Positions 33,501-44,929 of a stretch of DNA of 64,000 nt are shown here, piece by piece (the stretch's first letter is position 1; each line of letters opens with the position of its first letter). Below the pieces are notes generated by a model. That model worked only from the letters and a program-made list of their open reading frames with translations. It ran no database searches and had not been told where the DNA came from. Source of the stretch: Candidatus Gastranaerophilales bacterium (GTDB lineage Bacteria > Cyanobacteriota > Vampirovibrionia > Gastranaerophilales > Gastranaerophilaceae); contig CALUYO010000006.1 of NCBI GenBank assembly GCA_944325005.1, positions 1 to 64,000 of the forward strand, read 5' to 3'. The position numbers and the translations under genes are program-made.

Positions 33501-34373
33501 GTGAGAAAGATTTTATTAATATTTTTTGTTATTTTATTTAATCTTGCGGCTTGTAATCCTTGTTTTGCCATCAAAATCGGTTTGCAGACGGAAGCATCTT
33601 CATCTGCTATAGGAACATCTGTAAAAGGAACTATTATTGATGCCAATACAAATCACACTATATGCGATCTGGATGCGATGAAGGGTTATGAAATTAAGCC
33701 GTACCATAATCTTATGGCAATACTTTATAATGGTACATATTATAAAATTGATTCGGACAATATTGTAATAAAGACAACTTCTCCAGGGTTTGTCAGTGCA
33801 AAAGGAAAATGGTATCGCGGAATTATTATGATACAAAATAAAAACGGGAAATTGACTGTAATTAATAATGTTCCGCTTGAAGATTATATAAAAGGCGTGG
33901 TCCCGTCAGAAATGCCTTCAAGCTGGGCTACAGAAGCCCATAAAGCTCAGGCAATTGCTGCAAGAAGCTATGCACTTGCCAATTTGGGAAAACGTGCAAG
34001 ATATGGTTATGATTTAAAAGATACGCCGGAAGATCAGGCCTACGGAGGAGCATCCAAAGAGACGCCGGACACTAATTACGCTGTAGAGCAAACTAAAGGT
34101 ATTGTTCTTACTTATAATATGAAAGTTATTAATGCTTATTATTCGGCTTCTGCCGGAGGACAAACTACTGCCGGCGGCTGGGGAGCTGATTTGCCATACC
34201 TTCGTTCTGTGCCGTCCTTTGATGAAAATATCAAAAAGAACGGGCATGGTGTCGGCATGTCGCAGCATGGTGCAAATAATCTTGCAAAACAGGGATATAA
34301 TGCGTATCAGATTTTGCAATATTTCTATAAGGATGTAAAGTTTGCAAAGGTTAATCCATCATCTTATAATTAG
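33501..34373 (+). CDS. SpoIID/LytB-domain protein, shortened
   Basis: SpoIID-domain proteins act on peptidoglycan as lytic transglycosylases or amidase enhancers. I chose the GTG at 33501 because it is followed at once by a signal sequence (VRKILLIFFVILFNLAACNPCFA); the frame is open further upstream inside the previous gene. Hallmarks present: 'VPLEDYIKGVVPSEMPSSWATEAHKAQAIAARSYAL' in outline, 'ASAGGQT', 'DLPYLRSVPSFDEN' and 'GHGVGMSQHGANNLAKQGY'. In usual SpoIID proteins some 70-100 residues separate 'PYL..V...D' from 'GHGVGMSQ'; here only a few do, so a middle part of the domain is missing without frame loss. Confidence 0.8.
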   Translation: MRKILLIFFVILFNLAACNPCFAIKIGLQTEASSSAIGTSVKGTIIDANTNHTICDLDAMKGYEIKPYHNLMAILYNGTYYKIDSDNIVIKTTSPGFVSAKGKWYRGIIMIQNKNGKLTVINNVPLEDYIKGVVPSEMPSSWATEAHKAQAIAARSYALANLGKRARYGYDLKDTPEDQAYGGASKETPDTNYAVEQTKGIVLTYNMKVINAYYSASAGGQTTAGGWGADLPYLRSVPSFDENIKKNGHGVGMSQHGANNLAKQGYNAYQILQYFYKDVKFAKVNPSSYN

Positions 34374-34465
34374 TCTGAAAGCCAATTATTCTTTTAATTT
34401 TTTATTTTTATTTGCCCGAAACTCAATATATATTTAAATTTGTTATATTTTTTTTTGAAAAATAC

Positions 34466-34493
34466 TTGCCAAATTTAAATAAAATGCTATAAT
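34466..34493 (+). promoter_or_regulatory. Promoter of the HU gene (extended -10)
   Basis: TTGCCA (34466-34471), a 16-base spacer, and TATAAT (34488-34493) preceded by TG one base away (extended -10). The HU start codon follows 78 bases later after AAAAGGAGG. This is one of the strongest promoter matches in the window, as expected for an abundant nucleoid protein. Confidence 0.65.
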
Positions 34494-34570
34494 AATCTTT
34501 GTCGAGACACAAGCATGCGGAGAGAGAATGGTTTCAATTACTGTATGCACAAGGTAAAAGGAGGTTCATA

Positions 34571-34843
34571 ATGAACAAAGAAGAATTAGTAAAAGAAGTA
34601 TCAAAGAAAGCAAAAGTTTCTCAAAAAGCTACTGCTGACATCATTGCAGCTACTTTAGAAACTATTGAAAAAACTGTTTCAAAAGGTAAAAAAGTTACAT
34701 TAGTTGGCTTCGGAACATTCGAACCGCGTAAAAGAGCTGCTAGAACAGGCAGAAATCCTCAAACTGGTGCTCCTTTGAAAATCGCTGCTAAAACAGTTCC
34801 TGCTTTCTCAGCCGGTAAAAAATTCAAAGAACTTGTAAAATAG
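34571..34843 (+). CDS. hup: DNA-binding protein HU
   Basis: A 90-residue histone-like nucleoid protein of normal length. It has 'MNKEELVKEVSKKAKVSQK', 'VTLVGFGTFEPRKRAARTGRNPQTG' in outline (the DNA-contacting arm) and 'KTVPAFSAGKKFKELV'. The start is set by AAAAGGAGG ending seven bases before the ATG at 34571. Codon use is more biased than in neighbours, which fits high expression. A strong terminator follows. Confidence 0.95.
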   Translation: MNKEELVKEVSKKAKVSQKATADIIAATLETIEKTVSKGKKVTLVGFGTFEPRKRAARTGRNPQTGAPLKIAAKTVPAFSAGKKFKELVK

Positions 34844-34864
34844 GAGCGTTGATATATTTCAAAA

Positions 34865-34894
34865 GACAGAGCTGATTTTTCGGCTCTGTCTTTT
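34865..34894. terminator. Bidirectional rho-independent terminator after HU
   Basis: GACAGAGC (34865-34872) pairs with GCTCTGTC (34883-34890) around a 10-base loop, followed by TTTT. On the other strand a run of T after the stem (AAAA at 34861-34864) would serve the convergent rsmD gene, whose stop lies at 34893-34895. Confidence 0.85.
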
Positions 34895-35408
34895 ATTTTC
34901 TTAAAAAAGTTATATATTTATCTCCGTATTTTTTCTGTTTCAGCAGCTCAAAATTTGAAAAATCTACTTCTGTTACATGTTCAAGAATTATGATATTTGA
35001 TGCAATTTCCTTTACTGCTTCAAGGCTTTGTTCATAAATTCCCGAAAAATATGGCGGATCAATGTAAATTACATCAAATGTTTTTTCAAGTTTAGGGATA
35101 ATTTTGAGACAGTCGCCGGTAGAAAATTCCGGTGCAGGATTGAATTTTTTGAAATTTGTTCTGACAATTTGAGCCGCTTTTGGGTGTTTTTCAATTGCGG
35201 TAACTGATGAAAAACCTCTTGAAAGAGCTTCAAGTCCCATTATGCCGGAGCCTGCAAACATGTCAAGAAACGAGCATTCTTCAAATTTAATCATTGACTG
35301 TAAGGTATTAAAAATACCCATTCTTACTTTAGAAAGTGTTGGCCTTGTAATACTTTCATCAGGAACTGCTATTTTCTGTCCTTTAAATTTGCCTGCTGTA
35401 ATAATCAT
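34893..35408 (-). CDS. rsmD: 16S rRNA (guanine966-N2)-methyltransferase RsmD
   Basis: A 171-residue SAM-dependent methyltransferase. It shows 'MIITAGKFKGQKIAVP' at the start, the SAM loop 'SFLDMFAGSGIMGLEALSRG', 'VTAIEKHPKA' and the catalytic 'VIYIDPPYFSG' (DPPY, an N6/N2 methylase motif). The length fits the family. It is a single gene between HU and fixC. Confidence 0.9.
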   Translation of the reverse strand: MIITAGKFKGQKIAVPDESITRPTLSKVRMGIFNTLQSMIKFEECSFLDMFAGSGIMGLEALSRGFSSVTAIEKHPKAAQIVRTNFKKFNPAPEFSTGDCLKIIPKLEKTFDVIYIDPPYFSGIYEQSLEAVKEIASNIIILEHVTEVDFSNFELLKQKKYGDKYITFLRK

Positions 35409-35485
35409 ATTAACTATTTTACAATGAATAAAATTTGGTGTATAGTTTTTGATAGGTAATAATATTTGATTGAGTCGGGGCTTTT

Positions 35486-36790
35486 ATGGAAAATCAGGAA
35501 AATAAAACAGAGGTTATAGTTGTAGGCGGCGGGCCTGCAGGAATTTCTTGTGCTGTGACGATTGCCCGCGCGGGGAAGAAAGTTGTTTTAATTGAACGCG
35601 GAAGATTTGCCGGTAGTAAGAATGTATTTGGAGGGGCGATTTATGCGCGTCCGACACGTGAAATTTTCCCTGATTTTGAAAAAACTGCACCGCTTGAAAG
35701 AAAAAATATTGAACACAAATATGCACTTCTCGGGGAAGATGATGCTACAGTAATTTCTTATAGAAAGAAACATGAAATCCCCGAAAGTTATACGGTTATA
35801 AGAGGAAAATTTGACCGCTGGATGGCTGAAGAAGCAAAAAAAGAGGGTGTTATACTTGTTGAAGAAACTGTTGTCAGGGAACTTATAGTAAAAGACGGTT
35901 TTGTAAAGGGAGTTAAAACGGAACTTGAAGACTACTATGCTGATATTGTTGTTCTGGCTGACGGTGTAAACTCGCTGCTTGCAAGACAGATTGGACTCCG
36001 CGGGAATTTAGCACCTGAGGATGTTGCTTTAAGCGTTAAAGAGGTTATAAAACTTCCGTCAGATGTCATTAATGAAAGATTTCATGTTAATGATGATGAA
36101 GGGTGTATTTATGAAATTTTTGGCGGTCCTATGGCAGGGATGTTGGGTTTGGGGTTTATGTATACAAATAAAAGTTCTGTGAGTATAGGACTTGGGGTTA
36201 CTTTGAGCGAGTTAATCCGTAGAGGTTTAAAACCTTATGATTTGCTTGATAAACTCAAACAACACCCTGAAATAGCCCCGCTTCTCAAAGATGGCGAGCT
36301 TCTTGAATATTCTGCACATTTAATTCCCGAGGGCGGTTATAAAAAAATTCCGCTTCTTTTTGGCGCAGGCGTTATGGTCTGTGGCGATGCTGCTATGTTT
36401 GTTAACAATATGCACTGGGAAGGCACAAATCTTGCGATGATTTCAGGTAAACTTGCCGGTGAAACAGCAGTTATAGCACTCGGAAAATGTGATTTTTCAG
36501 AAAATGCTCTCTCTCATTATCAGGAAGAACTTGAAGATTCTTTTATAATTAAAGACCTGCGTACATATAAAGATCTTATGAGCGGTGTCGGCGAAAGGGC
36601 AGAACAGTTTCTGGGATATTATCCGAAAAAAATCAATTCATTCTTTGAAATGTTTACATCTGTAGATAGTGTTCCTAAGAGAGAAAAATATCATAAGTTT
36701 ATAAAGAGTATTTTTACTGATAGAAAAATTCTTGAATTACTTAAAGATGCCTGGTCTGCTGTTAAGTTATTATGGAGTATTTTAAAATGA
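35486..36790 (+). CDS. fixC: FixC-like electron transfer flavoprotein:quinone oxidoreductase
   Basis: A 434-residue FAD protein of the ETF-QO/FixC family. It has the dinucleotide fold 'VVGGGPAGISCAVTIARAGKKVVLIERG' in outline, 'GAIYARPTREIFPDF', 'FDRWMAEEA', 'DIVVLADGVNSLLARQIGL' and 'GVMVCGDAAMFVNNMHWEGTNLAM', all FixC-specific. FixC takes electrons from an FixAB-type flavoprotein and gives them to quinone or, in bifurcating FixABCX, to ferredoxin and quinone. FixA and FixB are not in the window. It is coupled to fixX by an ATGA overlap. Confidence 0.9.
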   Translation: MENQENKTEVIVVGGGPAGISCAVTIARAGKKVVLIERGRFAGSKNVFGGAIYARPTREIFPDFEKTAPLERKNIEHKYALLGEDDATVISYRKKHEIPESYTVIRGKFDRWMAEEAKKEGVILVEETVVRELIVKDGFVKGVKTELEDYYADIVVLADGVNSLLARQIGLRGNLAPEDVALSVKEVIKLPSDVINERFHVNDDEGCIYEIFGGPMAGMLGLGFMYTNKSSVSIGLGVTLSELIRRGLKPYDLLDKLKQHPEIAPLLKDGELLEYSAHLIPEGGYKKIPLLFGAGVMVCGDAAMFVNNMHWEGTNLAMISGKLAGETAVIALGKCDFSENALSHYQEELEDSFIIKDLRTYKDLMSGVGERAEQFLGYYPKKINSFFEMFTSVDSVPKREKYHKFIKSIFTDRKILELLKDAWSAVKLLWSILK

Positions 36791-37065
36791 GTGATTTGGA
36801 AGATAAATTGTATACTGTAAAATATACGCCGGATACTGTTTCACATTTGCAGCCCGTGCAGGAATGCTGCAGGGTTTGTAAATCAAAAATTTGTACAACA
36901 ATTTGTCCTGCAGGTGTTTATGAATGGGATGAAAATATGCAAAAGCTTATTGTAAACTATGAAAATTGTCTGGAATGCGGGGCCTGCAGGATTGCCTGTG
37001 AAAGTTCGTCGCTGGGCTGGGAATATCCGAAGGGTACAAAGGGGGTAACTTTTAAACAAGGCTGA
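36787..37065 (+). CDS. fixX: FixX-like ferredoxin
   Basis: A 92-residue ferredoxin-like partner of FixC. Cysteines lie in 'ECCRVCKSKICTTICPAGVYEWDE' and 'NCLECGACRIACESSSLGWEYPKGTKGV' in outline, the FixX arrangement with one complete 4Fe-4S site. The ATG at 36787 overlaps the fixC stop (ATGA); this is preferred to an upstream in-frame ATG inside fixC. Confidence 0.9.
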   Translation: MSDLEDKLYTVKYTPDTVSHLQPVQECCRVCKSKICTTICPAGVYEWDENMQKLIVNYENCLECGACRIACESSSLGWEYPKGTKGVTFKQG

Positions 37066-37128
37066 GTACTTGACATATTTCGCGAAATTCTTCATAATAG
37101 TTTTAATATTTGTATAAGGAGAAGTATT

Positions 37129-37509
37129 ATGAAAGAAGAGTATACAAATCAGCAAAGACGCTGGTATGATAAAGATCCTGTCCTTTCACAGGCAGTGAAA
37201 ACACTTGAAGAAACTGACGATGAGACTCAGATAAGAATTGCTTTGAATCTTATTAAAATAATTATTGAACACAATATTGAAGATGAAAAATTTGAAGCCG
37301 TAGAGGATATAATAAATGCTGTAGGTTCCGGGCTTGATGAAAACAGAAAAGGGCGCTGGTATGATATTGACAGTACTTTAAGAACTGCTATGAATATGCT
37401 TCAGAACTGTCCTGTTGCTACACAGCGTATAATTGCAAAAGAGATGGCCAATATGGTTCTGGAAAAAATTAAAAAAGACGAAGATAGCGGAGACGACGAG
37501 GAAGCTTAA
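37129..37509 (+). CDS. Hypothetical acidic protein with an internal duplication
   Basis: A 126-residue helical, acidic protein. Two halves start with the same motif: 'QRRWYDKDPVLSQAVKTLEE' (about residues 9-28) and 'KGRWYDIDSTLRTAMNMLQN' (about 75-94), so the gene arose by internal duplication. AAGGAGAAG lies before the ATG. No family is recognised. It follows fixX by 63 bp and may share its transcript; it overlaps the end of a convergent HTH gene by four bases. Confidence 0.6.
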   Translation: MKEEYTNQQRRWYDKDPVLSQAVKTLEETDDETQIRIALNLIKIIIEHNIEDEKFEAVEDIINAVGSGLDENRKGRWYDIDSTLRTAMNMLQNCPVATQRIIAKEMANMVLEKIKKDEDSGDDEEA

Positions 37510-37823
37510 TATATTGCGGCTTTAACAAGTTTATAAATTAATTCAACTTTTTCATCAGATGCTCTTTCAAAGATTTCGTTCATTTCTTTGATAAGTGCAT
37601 CTTTTGATTTTTTATGTTCGCTGTAAAATAAATCGTAAATTTTAACATTAAATATTTTGGCAATTTTTTGTAATGTCTCAAAAGTTGTAAAACACGCTCC
37701 GTTTTCAATCCTGCATATTTGTTTCGGATCAAGTCCTATAATTTCTGCAAGTTGTTCTTGAGTAAGTTTGTGTATTTTTCTAAGCTCTTTTAGTCTTTTC
37801 CCGAATAGTTTTAGTGAATCCAT
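37506..37823 (-). CDS. XRE-family HTH regulator
   Basis: A 105-residue protein: N-terminal Cro/C1 HTH ('FGKRLKELRKIHKLTQEQLAEIIGLDPKQICRIENGACFTTFETLQKIAKIF' in outline, about residues 7-62) and a C-terminal helical part ('FERASDEKVELIYKLVKAAIY'). It is divergent from the glycosyltransferase operon across a 170-bp region with a 13-bp inverted repeat, the likely binding site. Confidence 0.8.
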   Translation of the reverse strand: MDSLKLFGKRLKELRKIHKLTQEQLAEIIGLDPKQICRIENGACFTTFETLQKIAKIFNVKIYDLFYSEHKKSKDALIKEMNEIFERASDEKVELIYKLVKAAIY

Positions 37824-37874
37824 GTTATCTCCGTTTTGTAATTCTAAAATATACTTTTGCGAAAATTAATCCCT

Positions 37875-37919
37875 TTAAATATTAATTAAGCTTGACAAAT
37901 TAATATTTAATGTTAAATT
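37875..37919 (+). promoter_or_regulatory. Inverted repeat enclosing a -35 box upstream of glycosyltransferases
   Basis: TTAAATATTAATT (37875-37887) and its exact reverse complement (37898-37910) flank a 10-base spacer that contains TTGACA (37892-37897). A possible -10 (TAAATT, 37914-37919) follows after 16 bases. This is a good operator/promoter layout for the divergent XRE protein. The rest of the 170-bp gap is AT-rich with no other feature seen. Confidence 0.45.
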
Positions 37920-37993
37920 ATTCATGTTTAATGGTAAAATTTTTAAAAAAATATACCTTTAAATGAGTATTTTTTTATTGTCGGAGTTACTTT

Positions 37994-39265
37994 ATGAAAA
38001 AGATTATTATGTTATACGATGCAACTGTGGTTTGTAATATCCTGACTAAAAATTCGTCGCGCAGCGGTATATTTTTTGTAGCATATAATGTTTTACTCGG
38101 GCTTCTCAAACGTGAAGAGTTTGATATCTATTTGTATGCAGATAATGTTGCAAAACTTCAGCTGGTAATTGATACGTATGCAGAGTTTCAAAAATGCAAA
38201 ATTTATAAATTTTCACCAATGGATAATTTAATTCTTTTGGTTGTACGTTTCAGACTTGATTGTAATAAGAAGAATTTTTTATTTTTAAGTTTTTTACTGG
38301 GCTTTATTCTTTCTATATTAAAAAAAGTCAATAAGTTTTTTCTTAACTTTATAAAAATAAATGACTTAGATGTATATTTTTCTCCAATGAAAGCTGCTCC
38401 GGCTTTTATTGCAAAGCAAAAACATATAAAAAAATATACTATTTTACATGATACAATCCCTTTGATAAATGATTACAGGAATAATGCAGAAAAGCATGAG
38501 TGGTATCATAAATTAATAAAATCAATAAACGGAGATGATAAATATTTTGCAAATTCTCTGAACACAAAGCAGGATTTTATTGAATATGTACATTCAATTA
38601 ATCCGGCGAATATTTATGTTATACCGCTTTCAACAGGTAAGTCGTATTTTAAAATTGAAAATATTAATTATATAAACCAAATAAAAAGAAAGTATGGGAT
38701 TCCAACAGATAAAAAATATATTTTCAGTTTATGTAATTTAGATCCCCGCAAAAATTTAATTTTTGCTTTAAAAAATTTTTTAACATTTGTTGAAAAAAAT
38801 AACCTTGGAAATTTTATATTTGTACTCGGAGGTAGTTCGTTCAAGGATTTTAATGACTGTTTGAACAAAAGTATTGAAAATTTCGGCTATAAAAAGGACA
38901 AAATATTAAGAATAGGTTATGTTGAAGATGAAGATATGTCAGCTTTATACAGTGGAGCTGAGATGTTTGTTTTTCCTTCATTATATGAAGGATTTGGTAT
39001 CCCTGTTTTAGAAGCAATGAAGTGCGGGTTACCGGTCATTTGTTCAAATACAACATCTTTGCCGGAGGTAATAGGAGATTGCGGGATTCAGATAAACCCT
39101 TATTCGGATAAAGAATTAATTGATGCAATGGAAAAAATGTATTTTGACAGAGAATTCAGAGAAGAATGTATAAAAAAAGGGTTTGAACGATCAAAGCTTT
39201 TCAGCTGGAAAAAATGTGTGGATGTTATTACAGATGAAATAACAAAGGATTTTTTCAATGTGTAA
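37994..39265 (+). CDS. Glycosyltransferase family 4-like protein
   Basis: A 423-residue GT-B glycosyltransferase. The C-terminal nucleotide-sugar domain shows 'YIFSLCNLDPRKNL', 'KILRIGYVEDEDMSALYSGAEMFVFPSLYEGFGIPVLEAMKCGLPVICSNTTSLPEVIGDCG' in outline, including the E-x7-E motif. The N-terminal half is poorly conserved and contains a hydrophobic stretch (about residues 92-120) that may touch the membrane. It is co-transcribed with a GT2 gene (eight-base overlap), probably for surface polysaccharide. Confidence 0.85.
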   Translation: MKKIIMLYDATVVCNILTKNSSRSGIFFVAYNVLLGLLKREEFDIYLYADNVAKLQLVIDTYAEFQKCKIYKFSPMDNLILLVVRFRLDCNKKNFLFLSFLLGFILSILKKVNKFFLNFIKINDLDVYFSPMKAAPAFIAKQKHIKKYTILHDTIPLINDYRNNAEKHEWYHKLIKSINGDDKYFANSLNTKQDFIEYVHSINPANIYVIPLSTGKSYFKIENINYINQIKRKYGIPTDKKYIFSLCNLDPRKNLIFALKNFLTFVEKNNLGNFIFVLGGSSFKDFNDCLNKSIENFGYKKDKILRIGYVEDEDMSALYSGAEMFVFPSLYEGFGIPVLEAMKCGLPVICSNTTSLPEVIGDCGIQINPYSDKELIDAMEKMYFDREFREECIKKGFERSKLFSWKKCVDVITDEITKDFFNV

Positions 39266-40247
39266 AGATGCCCGAAAATTATTATCAATATGTATTCCTA
39301 CCTATAACAGAGACTGGTGTTTAAAAGAACTGACCAAGATATTAAAGGAACAGATTTCCGGCGGATTAGAGGATTATGTCGAAGTAATTTTTTCTGACAA
39401 CTGTTCTGATGATGAAACTCAGAATCTTCTTAGAAAATTTGAACTTGAAAACAGTTATGCAAAATATTACAGGAATGAGAAAAATATAGGTTTCGGCAGA
39501 AATTTCCTAAAATCAGCTTCTTACGCCTCAGGTGAATTTACATGGATACTTGGTGATGATGATTTGCCTGCTGACGGTGCGGTCAGAGAACTTATTGATG
39601 TAATAAAAAAAAGCAATAATGATGACATTATTCTTTTTAATTTTACGCAAAAAGATGTTTTAATGAAGAAAACAATAAAGAATTTTCATGCTCTCTTAAC
39701 TGGTGGAGATGACAAGTATTACCTTTCTGATGATAATGAATTATTTAGATATTTAAATAATGCTGAATATTCAAGTATTCTGTTTTCTTACATCAGCTGT
39801 TATATTTTTAGAACTTTAAATTTTTCTGCGGACAATGTTAAAGAAAAATATAAAGATCACCCTTTTACTCATATGTTTTATATTTGGGGTTCAAGGGATA
39901 AAAGACTTAACATATTTTATTTGAATAAATTATTGCTGCTAAACAGAAGCGGTAATGATAGGATTAGTGACAATGTATGTGACGTAATTAACGTATTTTT
40001 GTCGGGAATTTTGGATTTATGTGATGAATACTTTGCTGATAAACCGGTTCTTTATTATACTGTCATAAATATAAGTAAAAAATTTGATGAAGCCTGCAAT
40101 GAAAAATTTATTTTAAAATCGGTTAAATATCTTGATAAAAACAATTTTAAAAGTTTAATAAATAAACTTATAAGGCTTAATTATCCAAAGAAATTTATAT
40201 TACTTATCTATTTAAAAAAGTTTTATTACTTTTTTAGAAAGCGATAA
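39258..40247 (+). CDS. Glycosyltransferase family 2 protein
   Basis: A 329-residue GT-A enzyme: 'LSICIPTYNRDWCLKELTKIL' at the start, 'VEVIFSDNCSDDETQNLL', 'NIGFGRNFLKSASYASGEFTWILGDDDLPADGAV' with the DxD-type metal site (GDDD). The C-terminal ~150 residues vary and are basic at the end. It overlaps the GT4 gene by eight bases. Confidence 0.87.
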   Translation: MCKDARKLLSICIPTYNRDWCLKELTKILKEQISGGLEDYVEVIFSDNCSDDETQNLLRKFELENSYAKYYRNEKNIGFGRNFLKSASYASGEFTWILGDDDLPADGAVRELIDVIKKSNNDDIILFNFTQKDVLMKKTIKNFHALLTGGDDKYYLSDDNELFRYLNNAEYSSILFSYISCYIFRTLNFSADNVKEKYKDHPFTHMFYIWGSRDKRLNIFYLNKLLLLNRSGNDRISDNVCDVINVFLSGILDLCDEYFADKPVLYYTVINISKKFDEACNEKFILKSVKYLDKNNFKSLINKLIRLNYPKKFILLIYLKKFYYFFRKR

Positions 40248-40270
40248 TTTTTTTATTATCATATATTCTC

Positions 40271-40299
40271 GCCGTAGCTGTAAATGTTACGGCTTTTCT
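40271..40299. terminator. Rho-independent terminator after the glycosyltransferases
   Basis: GCCGTA (40271-40276) pairs with TACGGC (40288-40293) around an 11-base loop, followed by TTTTCTT. It lies 24 bp after the GT2 stop and just before the convergent gene's stop, so it may work in both directions. Confidence 0.7.
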
Positions 40300-40863
40300 T
40301 TATAGTTTTATTGTCCGCATTATCATGTAGTATCTGTAATTTCCCCAGTAGATAACCAGTGAAATAAAATTATTTTCTAAATCCGTTGTTTCCAGAAAAG
40401 TATCAGGAGCCGGTTTTCTCTGCGAGCTTCTTATATACTTGCCTACAAAGTCATAGAATTTTATATGAAATTTTTGAGATGGCGTTAATTTGGCTTTAGG
40501 AAGATTTTCATCATAAAAACCCATAGGGACAATTTCTCTGTTGTATGCAGGAATAATATATTTCACCTTTCCTGCCTCTTTAAACAATATGTACCAGTTC
40601 CCTTTATGTTCTCTCGGGGTTAAAAGATAGTAGCCGGGTTCTATTGTTATAGTTTTGAAATACAGCGGTGATGTAAGTCTGAATAATGGATATGGAGACC
40701 ATGATGTATATTGAGTATCATACATTTCCCCGGGATCAATATTATGCACGAACGAAAAATCAGGGACTTCAAGTTCTCTGTAGATTTGTTCGTAATCCAT
40801 ATCTTCTGCGTAGACTGTTATGCCAAGAAGTAATATAAATAGAAGCGATAAAAATTTTTTCAT
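40300..40863 (-). CDS. Exported protein of unknown function
   Basis: 187 residues with a signal peptide (MKKFLSLLFILLLGITVYA). The mature part is rich in aromatic residues and strands ('YPLFRLTSPLYFKTITIEPGYYLLTPREHKGNWYILF' in outline). No family is recognised. It is divergent from speB. Confidence 0.55.
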   Translation of the reverse strand: MKKFLSLLFILLLGITVYAEDMDYEQIYRELEVPDFSFVHNIDPGEMYDTQYTSWSPYPLFRLTSPLYFKTITIEPGYYLLTPREHKGNWYILFKEAGKVKYIIPAYNREIVPMGFYDENLPKAKLTPSQKFHIKFYDFVGKYIRSSQRKPAPDTFLETTDLENNFISLVIYWGNYRYYMIMRTIKL

Positions 40864-40948
40864 ACTTTTTATTTTAATGCTTTAGTTGAAAAAAGCAAGC
40901 TTTTTGTGCTAATATGTTTTATGCAATACAGATTTGACAGGAGGAATT

Positions 40949-43764
<2,816 letters not shown>

Positions 43765-43769
43765 GATTT

Positions 43770-44192
43770 ATGAGAAGAAAAACGAGGATAATACAAATAT
43801 CTGGCTTGCGGGGACTTTGTCTGGCTGTTTTTACTGTTGCCTGTCTGGTTGCAGGTTTTATAGCATTTCCGGCAATTGTTGCAATGCATGCATGGAATTA
43901 TATCGCTGAATTTATTGCAATACCGGTTATAAATGTCTGGCAAGGGTTACTGCTCTGGGCAATAATTGCTATTTCAGGGGTTATTATAAATGATAGAAAA
44001 AAGTTTCTTGTTGCATTTAAAACTCCTGATAGATTGACTGATAAAGAAATGAAAACACTTCTGGAACGGATGAAAATCCAATCTCAAACTCAGGCAATAA
44101 ATTCTATGATTTTAAAGTCCGGTGATATTAAGCCGGTTGAAAAGACAGATAAATCTGATGAAAAATCAGAAGAAAAAAAGGAGAATGTATGA
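43770..44192 (+). CDS. Small membrane protein of unknown function
   Basis: A 140-residue protein with two membrane helices (about residues 14-38 and 45-72) and a charged cytoplasmic tail ending in a Lys/Glu-rich stretch. No family is recognised. It starts five bases after the ligA stop and overlaps the next gene by four bases (ATGA), so speB-ligA-43770-44189 is one operon. Confidence 0.55.
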   Translation: MRRKTRIIQISGLRGLCLAVFTVACLVAGFIAFPAIVAMHAWNYIAEFIAIPVINVWQGLLLWAIIAISGVIINDRKKFLVAFKTPDRLTDKEMKTLLERMKIQSQTQAINSMILKSGDIKPVEKTDKSDEKSEEKKENV

Positions 44193-44929
44193 AAAAAGTA
44201 TTGTTATCTATTACTGTTTTAAGCCTTTTGTTAGGCTGTGCTTCGCTTTCTACACAGGCTGTTTCAGATGGTGTAGAAAGAGGTTTTGTGTCAGTCAGTT
44301 CTTCTGCAAATACAGAAGTTACGCCGGATGTTGCAGATATTTCAATAGCCGTGCAGACTTTTGATACTAAATCTCTGCAAAAGGCTACAACAGAAAATAA
44401 AGAAATTTCTGAAAAAGTTATTTCAGCGTTAAAAGGTATGATTAATCCCGCAAACGGAGATTATGTAAAAACAATGGATTACAGTGCTTCTCCTCTTTAT
44501 ACATATTCTGGAAGTAAAAGAAATTTTGACAAATATCAGGTATCAAATACTGTAATTGTTCACACAAAATCAATTGACAAAGTGGGTTCAATGATTGATA
44601 AGGCAATTTCTCTCGGTGCAACAAATGTTGATAACTTAGCTTTGTCTGTTTCAAAATACGATGATCAGTGTAATGAACTTCTTGTAACTGCAACAAAGAA
44701 AGCTCAAGGCAGAGCAAATTTACTGGCTAAAGCCGCATCAACAACGGTAACAGGTGTTCGTTCATTGAACGTAAGCTGCAGTGCAAACAATTCAATAACT
44801 CCTCAATACCGTATGTTGTCTGCAAATATCGGCGGTGCTGATATGGAAGCAAAAGCGGCTTCAACATCTATTGAAAAGGGTATTGTAAAAATTTATGCAA
44901 CTGTTAACGCTACATTCTTTGTAAAATAA
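44189..44929 (+). CDS. SIMPL-domain (DUF541) lipoprotein
   Basis: 246 residues with a lipoprotein signal ('LSLLLGCASLS', Cys at about residue 17). The body has the SIMPL/DUF541 pattern: 'FVSVSSSANTEVTPDVADISIAVQT', 'KYQVSNTVIVHTKSIDKVGSMIDKAISLGATNVDNLALSVSK' in outline and 'ATKKAQGRANLLAKAA'. Periplasmic-face outer or inner membrane anchoring is expected. The role of the family is unclear. AAGGAG precedes the ATG. Confidence 0.75.
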   Translation: MKKVLLSITVLSLLLGCASLSTQAVSDGVERGFVSVSSSANTEVTPDVADISIAVQTFDTKSLQKATTENKEISEKVISALKGMINPANGDYVKTMDYSASPLYTYSGSKRNFDKYQVSNTVIVHTKSIDKVGSMIDKAISLGATNVDNLALSVSKYDDQCNELLVTATKKAQGRANLLAKAASTTVTGVRSLNVSCSANNSITPQYRMLSANIGGADMEAKAASTSIEKGIVKIYATVNATFFVK

